Shown here piece after piece: positions 17,047 to 25,289 of a stretch of DNA of 64,000 bases; positions within the stretch are counted from its first letter, which is position 1; each line of letters starts with the position of its first letter. The translations under genes and the position numbers were made by a program. The stretch is from Nocardia carnea NBRC 14403 (GTDB lineage: Bacteria > Actinomycetota > Actinomycetes > Mycobacteriales > Mycobacteriaceae): the NCBI RefSeq assembly GCF_000308515.1, contig NZ_BAFV01000122.1, forward strand, positions 40,599 to 104,598. The letters are read 5' to 3'. A model generated the notes under the pieces. That model was not told the origin of the DNA. It did not search any database and saw only the letters and a program-made list of their open reading frames with translations.

Positions 17047-18021
17047 TCAGGCGTCCGGGTCGAGGAGGATCTTGCCGACCGCTCGGCCGGCCGCGACCTC
17101 GCCGAGCGCCGCGGCTGCCTGTTCGAGGGGGAATACGGCGCCGATATGGGGGGATACACGGCCGGAGACGAGCAGGCCGGTGAGTTCCTTTTCGTTTCTG
17201 CCGAACTCGCCGGGATCGATGTCCTGGAACTGGAACCCCAGGAGATGTAACCCTTTGACCAGCACCAGGTTCAGTGGGATGCGGGGCACGGTTCCGGAGG
17301 CGTAGCCGATGGTGACGAAACGTCCGCCCCGGCCCAGCGAACGCAGCGCGGGTTCGGACAGGACGCCGCCGACCGGGTCGAGGACCGCGGCGGCGCCGTC
17401 GGGGACGGCGGTGCGGAGTTGTTCGCGCAGCGTGCCGTCGCGGTGATCGATCAGGTGGGTCGCGCCGTAGGAGTGGGCGGTGGCCAGTTTGGCGGCCGAG
17501 GAGGCCACCGCGACCACGTCCGCACCGACCGCGACCGCCAGTTGCACGGCCGCCAGCCCCACACCGCCGCCCGCACCGAGCACGATCACGGTGTCGCCCG
17601 GGCCGACCCGGGCCACCGATCGCAAGCAGTGATAGGCGGTGCGGTAGGCGACACCGAACGCGGCCGCCGTGTGATCGTCCACGCCGTCCGGTATCGGCGT
17701 GAGATTCGCGGCGGGGGAGAGGATCTGGTCGGCAAAAGCGCCGTAGAGCCCGGTACCGGTGACGCGATCCCCGACCGACCGCCCCTCGCACCCCGGGCCC
17801 AATTCGACGATCTCCCCGGCGAATTCACTACCGGGCACGAACGGGGGCGGCACGGCGATCTGATATTTGCCACCGATCAACAGCACATCCGGGAAGTTCA
17901 CGGCCGCGGCGCGCACCCGCACCCGCGCCTGCCCCTCTCCGGGCACGGGTACGGGCCGCTTCTCGATCCGCAGGACGTCCGGTGTCCCGTATTCGGGACA
18001 GACCACCGCCCGGACGGTCAC
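17047..18021 (-). CDS. NADPH:quinone oxidoreductase-like MDR family protein
   Basis: This is a medium-chain dehydrogenase/reductase of 324 residues of the zinc-free quinone oxidoreductase type. It begins with VTVRAVVCPEYGTPDVLRIE, has AAAVNFPDVLLIGGKYQ near residue 45 and the nucleotide loop VLGAGGGVGLAAVQLA near 150. The GTG at 18021 overlaps the crotonase stop as GTGA and follows GGGGA, so it is the last gene of a four-gene coupled operon. In that context it could reduce an enoyl-CoA or enone intermediate with NADPH, but the family is broad. Confidence 0.88.
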   Translation of the reverse strand: MTVRAVVCPEYGTPDVLRIEKRPVPVPGEGQARVRVRAAAVNFPDVLLIGGKYQIAVPPPFVPGSEFAGEIVELGPGCEGRSVGDRVTGTGLYGAFADQILSPAANLTPIPDGVDDHTAAAFGVAYRTAYHCLRSVARVGPGDTVIVLGAGGGVGLAAVQLAVAVGADVVAVASSAAKLATAHSYGATHLIDHRDGTLREQLRTAVPDGAAAVLDPVGGVLSEPALRSLGRGGRFVTIGYASGTVPRIPLNLVLVKGLHLLGFQFQDIDPGEFGRNEKELTGLLVSGRVSPHIGAVFPLEQAAAALGEVAAGRAVGKILLDPDA

Positions 18022-18794
18022 TTCCCCTGCCACACCGGCTCTCGCTTCTCCATGAACGCCATGGCGCCCTCTTTGGCGTCGGCGCTGGCGAACACCACAC
18101 CCTGCCAGTGCCGCAACCGTTCGGCGGCCTTGCCGGGGTCGGTGACCGACAACCGTACGAGTTCCTTACACGCCGCGACGCCCAACGGCCCGTTGGCGGC
18201 GATCCGTTCGCCGAACGCGATCGCGGTGCCGAGCACCTGGTCCGCGGGTGTCACCGCATTGAACAGGCCGATCTCGTAGCCGCGGGCCGCGGTGAAATAG
18301 TCGCCGGTCAAAGTGAGTTGCAGGGCGATCCCGAGGGGTATCCGCTCGGCGATATAGGTGCCGCCGCCACCGGGGAACAATCCGCGCTGCACCTCCGGCA
18401 GCCCGAATTTCGCGGTCTCCGCGGCGACGATCAGATCGCAGCCCAGCAACAACTCCAGGCCGCCACCGACCGCTGTGCCGTTGGCGGCGCCGATCACCGG
18501 GACCTCCACCTTGCCACGGGTGAGACGCTGGAACGCGCGGTTCTCCGGAGTATCGCTGAACCCCACATCTTCGCCGCCCGAGAATGCTCGCAGATCCATA
18601 CCCGAGCAGAACGCCTTCTCACCGGCCGCGGTGAGAACCAGCGCCCGGATCCCGGGATCCTGCTCGGCGGCCAGCACGGTGGCGCCGATCCCGGCGATGA
18701 GGTTCCCGTTCAGCGCATTACGGGCCTGCGGCCGGTTCAGGGTGAGCACGGTGACCGCACCGCGGGTTTCGACCAGGAATTCGTCATCGCTCAT
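18018..18794 (-). CDS. enoyl-CoA hydratase/crotonase with both catalytic Glu
   Basis: This is a crotonase of 258 residues. Oxyanion-hole segments are AFCSGMDLRAF near residue 60 and GTAVGGGLE near 107. Both hydratase glutamates are present, in GGGLELLLGCDL and LPEVQRGLFPGGGG, so true hydration of a 2-enoyl-CoA is plausible. The C-terminal DAKEGAMAFMEKREPVWQG is typical of actinobacterial EchA proteins. It is the third gene of the operon after the ACAD11-like dehydrogenase and the APH-type kinase, with four-base overlaps on both sides. Confidence 0.92.
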   Translation of the reverse strand: MSDDEFLVETRGAVTVLTLNRPQARNALNGNLIAGIGATVLAAEQDPGIRALVLTAAGEKAFCSGMDLRAFSGGEDVGFSDTPENRAFQRLTRGKVEVPVIGAANGTAVGGGLELLLGCDLIVAAETAKFGLPEVQRGLFPGGGGTYIAERIPLGIALQLTLTGDYFTAARGYEIGLFNAVTPADQVLGTAIAFGERIAANGPLGVAACKELVRLSVTDPGKAAERLRHWQGVVFASADAKEGAMAFMEKREPVWQGK

Positions 18795-19807
18795 GTGCGG
18801 TACTCCGTTGTTTCGGCGAGTTCGGCGGCCGACCGCATGAGTTCGGGGACGATCGGGCCGAAGGATTGCAGCTTCACATCATCGCCCGCGCGCTGGAAAC
18901 CCTGTTCCAGCACGATGGCGAGTTTCCATTTGGCGAGCACCAGGTAGTAGTCGAGATCATCGACCTGGCGTCCGGACACCTCCGCATAATGCGCCACCAC
19001 TTGATCACGCGAGGGCATATCGCGCATATCCACATACCCGGAATCGTCCGGTGCGGAGGTGTCGGCGGGCCAGCTCTGCACCATCCACGCCAGATCCAGT
19101 TTCGGATCGCCGACAGTGCCCATCTCCCAGTCCACGATGGCCGCCAGCCGGGCAGGTGCGCCGTCGCGGTACATGACATTGGCGAACTGGTAGTCGCCGT
19201 GCATGAGGCCGGGGCGGTAGTCCAGCGGGCGGTGTTCGCGCAGCCAGCGGGTCGCGGTGTCCATCCCGTCGAGTTCGCGGCCCTTGATCCGGTCGAAGAA
19301 GCCGGTCCACCGGGCAACCTGGCGTTCGTGGAAGCCGTCCGGCCGGCCCAGATCGTGCAGGCCCCGGTCGCGCCAATCCACGGTGGACAGCAGGGCGATC
19401 CCCTCGGCGAGCTGATAGGCGAGGCCGGCGCGGGCGGCGGGGTCGGTATCGAAGGGCGCCGGCCAGACCCGGCGATGGTCCATCGGCGACCAGCCGTCCA
19501 CGAATCCCATCAGGTAGAAGGTGCGGCCGAGTACGGCGGTATCGGTGCATACGGCCACGGCAGGAGTATGCGGGACATCGGTGCCGTCCAGGGCCTCGAT
19601 GATCCGCCATTCCCGCAGAATGCCCTTGTCCCGGTCGGCGGGCGCGTGCACGGGCGGTATGCGCAGTACGCACCGGTGTTCGCCGCGGGTGATCTCGTAG
19701 ATCTCGTTCTGTGTACCGCCGGACAGCAACCGGGTCTGCAGTGGTTCGCCCTTGCCCGGAAGCCCAATTTCGTCCATCCAATTCGCCAGTGGCGCAAAGT
19801 CGATCAT
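18791..19807 (-). CDS. APH-type phosphotransferase, likely acyl-CoA kinase (ACAD10/11 or LvaA type)
   Basis: This is a kinase-fold protein of 338 residues of the aminoglycoside-phosphotransferase superfamily. The catalytic loop HGDYQFANVMY near residue 201 and the metal-binding IVDWEMGTVGDP near 223 are intact, and the N-terminal lobe has LLSGGTQNEIYEI and VLRIPP. It overlaps the dehydrogenase before it and the crotonase after it by four bases each. Kinases of this subgroup are fused to acyl-CoA dehydrogenases in animal ACAD10/ACAD11 and stand beside one in the levulinate pathway (LvaA), where they phosphorylate 4-hydroxyacyl-CoA. That role is my inference here; antibiotic resistance is unlikely in this setting. 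Confidence 0.88.
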   Translation of the reverse strand: MIDFAPLANWMDEIGLPGKGEPLQTRLLSGGTQNEIYEITRGEHRCVLRIPPVHAPADRDKGILREWRIIEALDGTDVPHTPAVAVCTDTAVLGRTFYLMGFVDGWSPMDHRRVWPAPFDTDPAARAGLAYQLAEGIALLSTVDWRDRGLHDLGRPDGFHERQVARWTGFFDRIKGRELDGMDTATRWLREHRPLDYRPGLMHGDYQFANVMYRDGAPARLAAIVDWEMGTVGDPKLDLAWMVQSWPADTSAPDDSGYVDMRDMPSRDQVVAHYAEVSGRQVDDLDYYLVLAKWKLAIVLEQGFQRAGDDVKLQSFGPIVPELMRSAAELAETTEYRT

Positions 19808-21105
19808 AGGTTGTCCGCCTCGGTGTCCACGTATTCGGCGTATTTGGCGCGGGCCGCCTCGAGTCGCCGGGGAATCCATTCGGTCGGCCAGTCGTCGTCG
19901 CTGGGCCGGTAGTCGCGTAGTACCTGTTTGGCGACGGTCATCTTGTGGACCTCGGTGGGTCCGTCGGCCAGTCCCATCACCCCGGCGCCGTGGATCATGG
20001 TGAAGAACGGCATCTCGTTGGTGGTGCCGAGGGCGCCGTGGACCTGCATGGCCCGCCAGGCGATATCGTGCAGGACGGCCGGCATCACGACCTTCACCGC
20101 GGCGATATCCTTGCGGACCTTCTTGTAGTCGTTGTATTTGTCGATCTCCCACGCCGTATGCAGTACCAGCAGCCGGAACTGTTTCAGCTGGGCGTAGGAA
20201 TCGGCGATATAGCCTTGGACGAACTGTTTATCCGAGAGCCGGGTGCCCGCGGTTTCCCGGCTCAGCGCGCGCTCGCACATCATGTCGACGGCCTTCTGAG
20301 CGAGTCCGATCGTGCGCATGGCGTGGTGGATCCGGCCGCCGCCGAGCCGGGTCTGTGCGATGACGAATGCCTGGCCTTCGCCGCCGAGCAGCGATTCGGC
20401 GGGTACCCGGACGTTGTCGTACTGGATGAGTGCGTGCGAACCGTCGTTCAGTGGTTCACCGGCCAGTCCGATATTGCGTTCGATCTCGATGCCGGGGGTG
20501 TCGGCGGGCACCAGGAACATCGACATCCCCTTGTAGGGACTCACGTCGGGGTCCGTCACCGCCATGACTATCAGGAACGATGCGGTACGGGCGTTGGAGG
20601 AGAAGAACTTCCGGCCGTTGATCACCCAGTCGGCACCGTCGCGTTCGGCGCGGGTGCGGAACAGGGTGGGATCCGCGCCGGCATGCGGTTCGGTCATCGA
20701 ATAGCAGGAGAACAGTTCGCCGTCGAGCAGCGGCTGCAGATACTGCTGCTTCTGGGCTTCGGTGCCGTAGTGGGCGATGATCTCGGCGTTCCCGGTATCG
20801 GGGGCCTGGCAGCCGAACACGATGGGCGCCCAGGAACTGCGGCCCAGGATCTCGTTGAGCAGCGCCAATTTCAGCTGCCCGTATCCCTGGCCACCCAGCT
20901 CCGGGCCGAGGTGGGTCGCCCACAGGCCTTGATCCCGCACCCGCTGTTTGAGCGGATCTATCGCCGCTCGGCGGGCGCCCTCGAGCGGCACGAACTGTTG
21001 ATGCGGCCACACCAGATCCAGGGGTTCGACCTCGTCCCGGACGAAGGTATCGGCCCAGTCCAGCTTCGCCTGGAAGTCGGGTTCGGTCTCGAAATCCCAT
21101 GCCAT
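19804..21105 (-). CDS. acyl-CoA dehydrogenase, ACAD10/11-like
   Basis: This is a dehydrogenase of 433 residues, longer than usual FadE proteins and with the features of the ACAD10/11 branch: N-terminal LDWADTFVRDEVEPLD, the FGCQAPDTGNAE segment near residue 95, SMTEPHAGADPTLF near 134, and ALGTTNEMPF near 370. The late segment reads ADGPTEVHKMTVAKQ. The partner kinase is the next gene, overlapped by four bases. ACAD10/11 and LvaC enzymes eliminate phosphate from a 4-phosphoacyl-CoA, using FAD, to give an enoyl-CoA. AGGAG lies seven bases before the ATG at 21105. It is divergent from a TetR gene 36 bases away. Confidence 0.92.
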   Translation of the reverse strand: MAWDFETEPDFQAKLDWADTFVRDEVEPLDLVWPHQQFVPLEGARRAAIDPLKQRVRDQGLWATHLGPELGGQGYGQLKLALLNEILGRSSWAPIVFGCQAPDTGNAEIIAHYGTEAQKQQYLQPLLDGELFSCYSMTEPHAGADPTLFRTRAERDGADWVINGRKFFSSNARTASFLIVMAVTDPDVSPYKGMSMFLVPADTPGIEIERNIGLAGEPLNDGSHALIQYDNVRVPAESLLGGEGQAFVIAQTRLGGGRIHHAMRTIGLAQKAVDMMCERALSRETAGTRLSDKQFVQGYIADSYAQLKQFRLLVLHTAWEIDKYNDYKKVRKDIAAVKVVMPAVLHDIAWRAMQVHGALGTTNEMPFFTMIHGAGVMGLADGPTEVHKMTVAKQVLRDYRPSDDDWPTEWIPRRLEAARAKYAEYVDTEADNL

Positions 21106-21136
21106 TTGCAACTCCTCTCGTTCGGTGAGAATATCC

Positions 21137-21152
21137 TTCTTGTGGACAAGAA
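21137..21152. promoter_or_regulatory. perfect 16-bp palindrome over the tetR start
   Basis: Arms TTCTTGT (21137-21143) and ACAAGAA (21146-21152) are exact reverse complements around GG. The palindrome lies between the ACAD11-like gene and the divergent tetR gene and covers the tetR start codon. Its place and form suit an operator used by that TetR protein to control both directions. Confidence 0.65.
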
Positions 21153-21789
21153 TGCAATTCTTCCGGAGTTGGGGCTGGTCGGGCGGATCGCCCGGAAGGC
21201 GGTGGCCGAGCGAGAGGCCGAATACGCCGGCGAGATCCGCCGGCTCCTCGATGCCGCGCTCGATCAGGTGCGGCAGGGTGGTCCGAATACCCGCCCCCGG
21301 GTCGCCGATATCGTGGCCGCCGCCGGGCTGTCCAACGATGCCTTCTATCGGCATTTCCGGTCGAAGGATGCGCTGATGGCGGCCGTGCTGGCGGATGGGG
21401 CGGAGCGGCTCGCGGACTATGTCGCGCACCGGATGTCGAAGGAATCCGGACCGGAAGGGCGAGTGCGGAGCTGGGTGGCGGCGATCCTGGCGCAGGCCGA
21501 GCCGGCGAGCGCGGCCGATACCCGGGCGGTGCTGTGCCAGACCGGTGCGCTCGGCATGGATCTGGTGTCGGGGCAGGCCGGTTCGGCGCCGCAACGGCTC
21601 GCGGTTCTGCTGTACGAGCCGTTCGCGGGGCTCGGGGTGCGGGAGCCGGAGCACTGTGCGGGGTTGGTTGCCTACGCGATCGTCGGCAAGTTGTCGGAGT
21701 ATCTCTGGTCGAATGCCGAGCCGGTGCCGGAGGAGGTCGAGCGGCTGGCCGGATTCTGTCTCTCTGTAGCTGCCGCTGAGGCTCGATAG
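21142..21789 (+). CDS. TetR family transcriptional regulator
   Basis: This is a TetR-type repressor of 215 residues. The DNA-binding helix-turn-helix is RVADIVAAAGLSNDAFYRHF near residues 52-71, followed by SKDALMAAVL. The C-terminal ligand domain is helical, with no recognised ligand motif. I place the start at GTG 21142, which gives an N-terminus of MDKNAILPEL; there is no good ribosome site, so a leaderless message is possible. The start codon is inside a perfect palindrome. It faces the ACAD11/kinase operon and sits before the dehydrogenase operon at 21861, so it may control either. Confidence 0.88.
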   Translation: MDKNAILPELGLVGRIARKAVAEREAEYAGEIRRLLDAALDQVRQGGPNTRPRVADIVAAAGLSNDAFYRHFRSKDALMAAVLADGAERLADYVAHRMSKESGPEGRVRSWVAAILAQAEPASAADTRAVLCQTGALGMDLVSGQAGSAPQRLAVLLYEPFAGLGVREPEHCAGLVAYAIVGKLSEYLWSNAEPVPEEVERLAGFCLSVAAAEAR

Positions 21790-21827
21790 GGGCGCCGATA
21801 CAGTCCGGTCCAACACGGTAAACATTG

Positions 21828-21845
21828 CAATCCTTGTTAGGATTG
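21828..21845. promoter_or_regulatory. perfect 18-bp palindromic operator candidate (site 2 of 3)
   Basis: CAATCCT and AGGATTG are exact reverse complements separated by TGTT. The site ends 15 bases before the ATG of the dehydrogenase at 21861. Related sequences lie before the PoxB-like gene and in the 35473/35555 divergent promoter. Confidence 0.65.
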
Positions 21846-21860
21846 ACGTAATGTACGCCC

Positions 21861-23081
21861 ATGGACTTCACGATGGGTGCGACCGCCGGGGAGCTCCGCG
21901 GTGAGCTACGCCGGTTGATCGCCGCCGAGGTCCCCGCCGGATATCTGGGCGCCTTCACCGATGATCCCGCGGATCTTGCTGTCGCTCAGCGCTTCTGCGC
22001 GACGCTGGCCGAACGCGGACTGCTGTGCCTGGCCTGGCCGCACGAGTACGGCGGGCGCGGTGCCTCGATCTGGGAGCAGACCGTGGTGCGCGAGGAGATG
22101 TGGGCGCAGCACGAACCGCGCGGCGCGCAATACATGGGCGTGAACTGGGTCGGGCCGACCATCATGCGGCACGGAACGCCCGAACAGCAGCGCAAACATC
22201 TTCCGCCGATCGCCCGCGGGGAGGTCATCTGGTGTCAGGGGTTCAGTGAACCCGAGGCCGGATCCGATCTCGCGTCGCTGCGCACCACCGCCCGGCGCGA
22301 CGGTGACGGCTGGTCCATCTCCGGGCAGAAGATCTGGACCTCCTACGCCACCATGGCGCAATGGTGTTTCCTGTTGGCCCGGACCTCGCACGAAGGCCGT
22401 AAACAACAGGGGCTCACAGTTTTCCTGCTGCCGATGTCCGATCCGGGAATCACTGTCCGGCCCATCGACGCAATGCTCGGACCGCACCACCTCAACGAGG
22501 TGTTCTTCGACGGCGTCCGGGCGACCGAGGCCGATGTGCTGGGCGAAGTGGGCAACGGCTGGTCGGTGGTCCAGGAGGTGCTGGCCTTCGAGCGGGTAGG
22601 CATCGCCCGCTACGCCCGTTGTGAACGGCTGCTGCACACCGCGCCCGAAGTTCTCGCCGAGTACTGGGACGAAATCCCGGAGGTGCTGCGTGGCCGCTGG
22701 GCGCGCATGCTGATGCGCTGCCGCCGGGCCCGGCTGCTGGCCTATCAGGTGCTCTCGCTGCAGAATTCGGGCACGGTCGCGCCGGGGGATGCGGCGGCCT
22801 ATCGGATCGCGGTGACCCGGCTCGATCAGGACAGCGCCGAAGTGCTGGTGGAACTGGCCGCGACCGTACCCGGCGATACGGATGACAGGCGGCGATTCCA
22901 GCGTGCCGTGCACGACCACTGGCGCTACGCCAATGCTGCCACCGTGGCGTCCGGCAGTATCGAGGTGCAGCGCATCCTGCTGGCGCGGGAACTGCTCGCA
23001 GACCCCGCGAGGGGGACTGCCGCGGGCCGGCCCGGTCGCGCGAACAACGCCGGTCCGGTCACCGGACAGGTCCGGTCGTGA
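21861..23081 (+). CDS. acyl-CoA dehydrogenase, large subunit type (FadE28-like)
   Basis: This is a dehydrogenase of 406 residues of the branch that works as alpha2beta2 heterotetramers in mycobacterial steroid side-chain degradation. WCQGFSEPEAGSDLASLRT lies near residue 125, GQKIWTSYATMAQW near 155 and the late GSIEVQRILLARELL near 365. A Glu in LAFERVG near 248 could be the base. The last 25 residues are low-complexity. No arginine-loop RxxFGRP is seen; that loop is carried by the partner encoded at 23458, as expected for a split enzyme. Two CoA-ester genes follow in the same direction. Confidence 0.9.
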   Translation: MDFTMGATAGELRGELRRLIAAEVPAGYLGAFTDDPADLAVAQRFCATLAERGLLCLAWPHEYGGRGASIWEQTVVREEMWAQHEPRGAQYMGVNWVGPTIMRHGTPEQQRKHLPPIARGEVIWCQGFSEPEAGSDLASLRTTARRDGDGWSISGQKIWTSYATMAQWCFLLARTSHEGRKQQGLTVFLLPMSDPGITVRPIDAMLGPHHLNEVFFDGVRATEADVLGEVGNGWSVVQEVLAFERVGIARYARCERLLHTAPEVLAEYWDEIPEVLRGRWARMLMRCRRARLLAYQVLSLQNSGTVAPGDAAAYRIAVTRLDQDSAEVLVELAATVPGDTDDRRRFQRAVHDHWRYANAATVASGSIEVQRILLARELLADPARGTAAGRPGRANNAGPVTGQVRS

Positions 23082-23461
23082 GTGGTTCACCTGCCGCGGC
23101 AACCGATACTGTGGCGCGGCCGCCGGACTGCCCGCCGCAGTCTCGTCCGGCTGCGCCCGCGATGAGGTCCGCCGACCCGGGAACGGAAACCTCACGGTCC
23201 GCGGCGTCGGATGGGAACCCGGTCACGGGCGACCCCGTCGATGCGGCCGGGTGCGGGTATTGCGACAGGCAGGCGGCACACGATGCGGTGGCCGGTCGGG
23301 CACCGGGGACCGGATCCGGGCGATCGAATCGGCACCGGGTCCGGGTTCGTGGTGGGGCGGAAGATCGTTCGGGGCCCGAGCGGGTGCGGGCAACGCAGGA
23401 GGACGCGCGAGCTGCCCACAACCGGCAGGGATACCGCGTCCGGCGGAGGAGGACAGCGTGA
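23078..23461 (+). CDS. questionable low-complexity reading frame between two dehydrogenase genes
   Basis: A frame of 127 codons begins with GTG overlapping the stop of the upstream dehydrogenase and ends with TGA overlapping the GTG of the next one. Its product is rich in Ala, Arg, Gly, Pro and Ser, with no recognisable domain, so it may be expanded spacer and not a working gene. Two Cys in GCGYCDRQAAH are the only notable residues. The four-base overlaps at both ends are what keep it from being dismissed. Confidence 0.3.
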   Translation: MSGSPAAATDTVARPPDCPPQSRPAAPAMRSADPGTETSRSAASDGNPVTGDPVDAAGCGYCDRQAAHDAVAGRAPGTGSGRSNRHRVRVRGGAEDRSGPERVRATQEDARAAHNRQGYRVRRRRTA

Positions 23462-24504
23462 GTACACCCAGTCGACGGGATCCGCGCTCCGGCGACTCCC
23501 GGCCAGGGGGCGCAACAATCGTGGATCACAGCCACACCTCGGCGGGCGCCGACCACGAATTGCGCCTCGAATTGAGCTCGGAGGCCGAGGAATTCGGTCG
23601 CGAAGTGGTGCGGGCGCTCGGCGCGGCCGGCGGCGACGACCTCGTGCAGCGGGCGGAACGGGCGCCGGGCAGCCGAGGCGAGAGGGTGGAACCGGTGCTC
23701 GGCGAACTCGGTGTCTGGGAGCTGGCACCGCGGCGTGACCCGGTGGAGCTCGAGGCGGCCGCAGCGGTATGCCGGGCCGGCGGCTACTGGGCGGCTCCGT
23801 ACCCGGTGGCGGAGCGGCTGGCGCGGCCGGACGAGCCGGGTTACGACGGTTTGATCGTGGTGTCCGGGCCGGAACCCGCGGGGCCGGTGCTGGGTACCGA
23901 CCTCCGGTGGGCAACCGTATCCGTGGCGGGGGAGCGCGGAGTGGCGACCCCGTCCGCGACCGCGCAGTCCGCGCGGGAGTCGGCGTTCGTCGTCCCGCTG
24001 GCCATCCGGCCCGTGGCGGGGGACGGCACCGCGGACCTTGCGCTCGCGCTGACACTTCCGTGCTGGACGCTGCTGGGCATGCTGGACCGGGCCCTCGAAC
24101 TGACCCGGGCGCATGTGCGGATCCGCGAACAGTTCGGGCGCCCACTGGCCGAATTCCAGGGTGTGCAATTCCAGCTCACCGAGGCCGAGGTCGAGCGGCG
24201 GGGAGTCGACCTGCTGGCCCGGTACGCCCTGTGGAGTATCCAATCCGGGCGTACCGAAGCGCTCGACGACGCCCTCGCCTTGCGCCTTGCCGCGATCGAG
24301 GCGGCCGATATCGTGTTCCGGGTGGCGCATCAGCTGCACGGCGCGGCCGGGTTCTGCGATGAGACCACGTTGTCGTGGCTGTCCCGCTACAGTCTTCCGT
24401 TACGGCGCCTGCCGTTCGCCGCCGTCGGCACCGAGCAGGCGTTGACCGGCCGGATCGGCCGCCGCGGGCTGGCGGGACTGTTCTCCGACCCGATGGGGGT
24501 ATGA
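23458..24504 (+). CDS. acyl-CoA dehydrogenase, small/atypical subunit
   Basis: This is a shortened dehydrogenase of 348 residues. The N-terminal 25 residues are low-complexity, the middle beta domain is eroded, and no TEP/SEP flavin loop is visible. The C-terminal helical domain is well kept: RIREQFGRPLAEFQGVQFQL near residue 220 and the AHQLHGAAGFCDETTLSWLSRY segment near 284-305. This fits the partner subunit of a heteromeric acyl-CoA dehydrogenase with the protein from 21861. The GTG at 23458 follows GGAGGAGGA by five bases; GTG 23521 is an alternative. The stop overlaps the crotonase ATG. Confidence 0.85.
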   Translation: MSTPSRRDPRSGDSRPGGATIVDHSHTSAGADHELRLELSSEAEEFGREVVRALGAAGGDDLVQRAERAPGSRGERVEPVLGELGVWELAPRRDPVELEAAAAVCRAGGYWAAPYPVAERLARPDEPGYDGLIVVSGPEPAGPVLGTDLRWATVSVAGERGVATPSATAQSARESAFVVPLAIRPVAGDGTADLALALTLPCWTLLGMLDRALELTRAHVRIREQFGRPLAEFQGVQFQLTEAEVERRGVDLLARYALWSIQSGRTEALDDALALRLAAIEAADIVFRVAHQLHGAAGFCDETTLSWLSRYSLPLRRLPFAAVGTEQALTGRIGRRGLAGLFSDPMGV

Positions 24505-25289
24505 GACCTATGCGATACGACCTGCCGGAGGTCCTCACCGTCACCGGTGCGGGACCGATCCGCACCGTCACGATCAACCGGCCGGCCGAGCTGAACGCGG
24601 TGAACGCGGACCTGCATCGGGCGCTGGCGCAGGTGTGGCGGCAACTGGCCGCCGATACCGAGGCGCGGGTGGTGATCCTGACCGGTGCGGGCCGGGCGTT
24701 CAGCGCCGGCGGCGACCTGGACTGGATCGCCTCGTTCCTCGACGATCCGGTGGCCCGCGACGAGAGTATCCGCGAAGGCGCGGAGATCATCGAGGAACTG
24801 CTGCGCTGCCCGCTGCCGGTGATTGCCGCGGTCAACGGCCCGGCCGTCGGTTTGGGCGCCAGCATCGCCATCCTCTGCGATATCGTCCTCATCTCCGACC
24901 GTGCCCATCTCGCCGACCCGCATGTGGCGGTCGGTCTGGTGGCCGGCGACGGCGGCGCCGCGTTCTGGCCGCTGCTGACCCCGATTCTGCGTTCCCGCGA
25001 ATACCTGTACACCGGTGACCGGATCGACGCCGCCACGGCGGTGGAACTCGGGCTGGCCAGCCGGACGGTGCCCGCCGACGATCTGCTCCCGGCCGCGAGC
25101 CGGCTCGCCGAGCGGTTGGCGAAACAACCGCAGAACGCGCTGCGCAGTACCAAACGGGTGGTGAACATGTATCTCGCGCAGGCCCTGGCCGGTCCGCTAC
25201 AGGCCGGATTCGCGGCCGAAGTGGTCACCATGCAATCCCCGGAACACCGGGAACGCCTCGAAGCACTCCGTGAACGGGCACGGCGATAA
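24501..25289 (+). CDS. crotonase family protein (enoyl-CoA hydratase/isomerase)
   Basis: This is a crotonase of 262 residues. AFSAGGDLDWI near residue 68 and GPAVGLGAS near 112 form the oxyanion hole. The first hydratase Glu position is Ser (GLGASIAILCDI) and the second region reads ADPHVAVGLVAGDGGA, a variant frequent in actinobacteria. It may be a hydratase of unusual substrates or an isomerase; sequence does not settle it. It is placed between two dehydrogenase pairs and overlaps the upstream stop as ATGA; a second ATG at 24510 is possible. Confidence 0.9.
   Translation: MRPMRYDLPEVLTVTGAGPIRTVTINRPAELNAVNADLHRALAQVWRQLAADTEARVVILTGAGRAFSAGGDLDWIASFLDDPVARDESIREGAEIIEELLRCPLPVIAAVNGPAVGLGASIAILCDIVLISDRAHLADPHVAVGLVAGDGGAAFWPLLTPILRSREYLYTGDRIDAATAVELGLASRTVPADDLLPAASRLAERLAKQPQNALRSTKRVVNMYLAQALAGPLQAGFAAEVVTMQSPEHRERLEALRERARR

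Noticed and set aside
18791..19807. Aminoglycoside resistance gene
   Set aside because: The APH fold is present, but the gene is coupled within a fatty-acid-type operon and fits the ACAD10/11-associated kinase group.
19945..21789. Frame of 614 codons ending with the TetR gene
   Set aside because: The first 400 codons are antisense to the ACAD11-like dehydrogenase. The TetR domain begins near 21142.
22882..24504. Long frame through the spacer and the small dehydrogenase
   Set aside because: Its first part overlaps the 21861 gene in another frame; a GTG with a strong ribosome site at 23458 is a better start.
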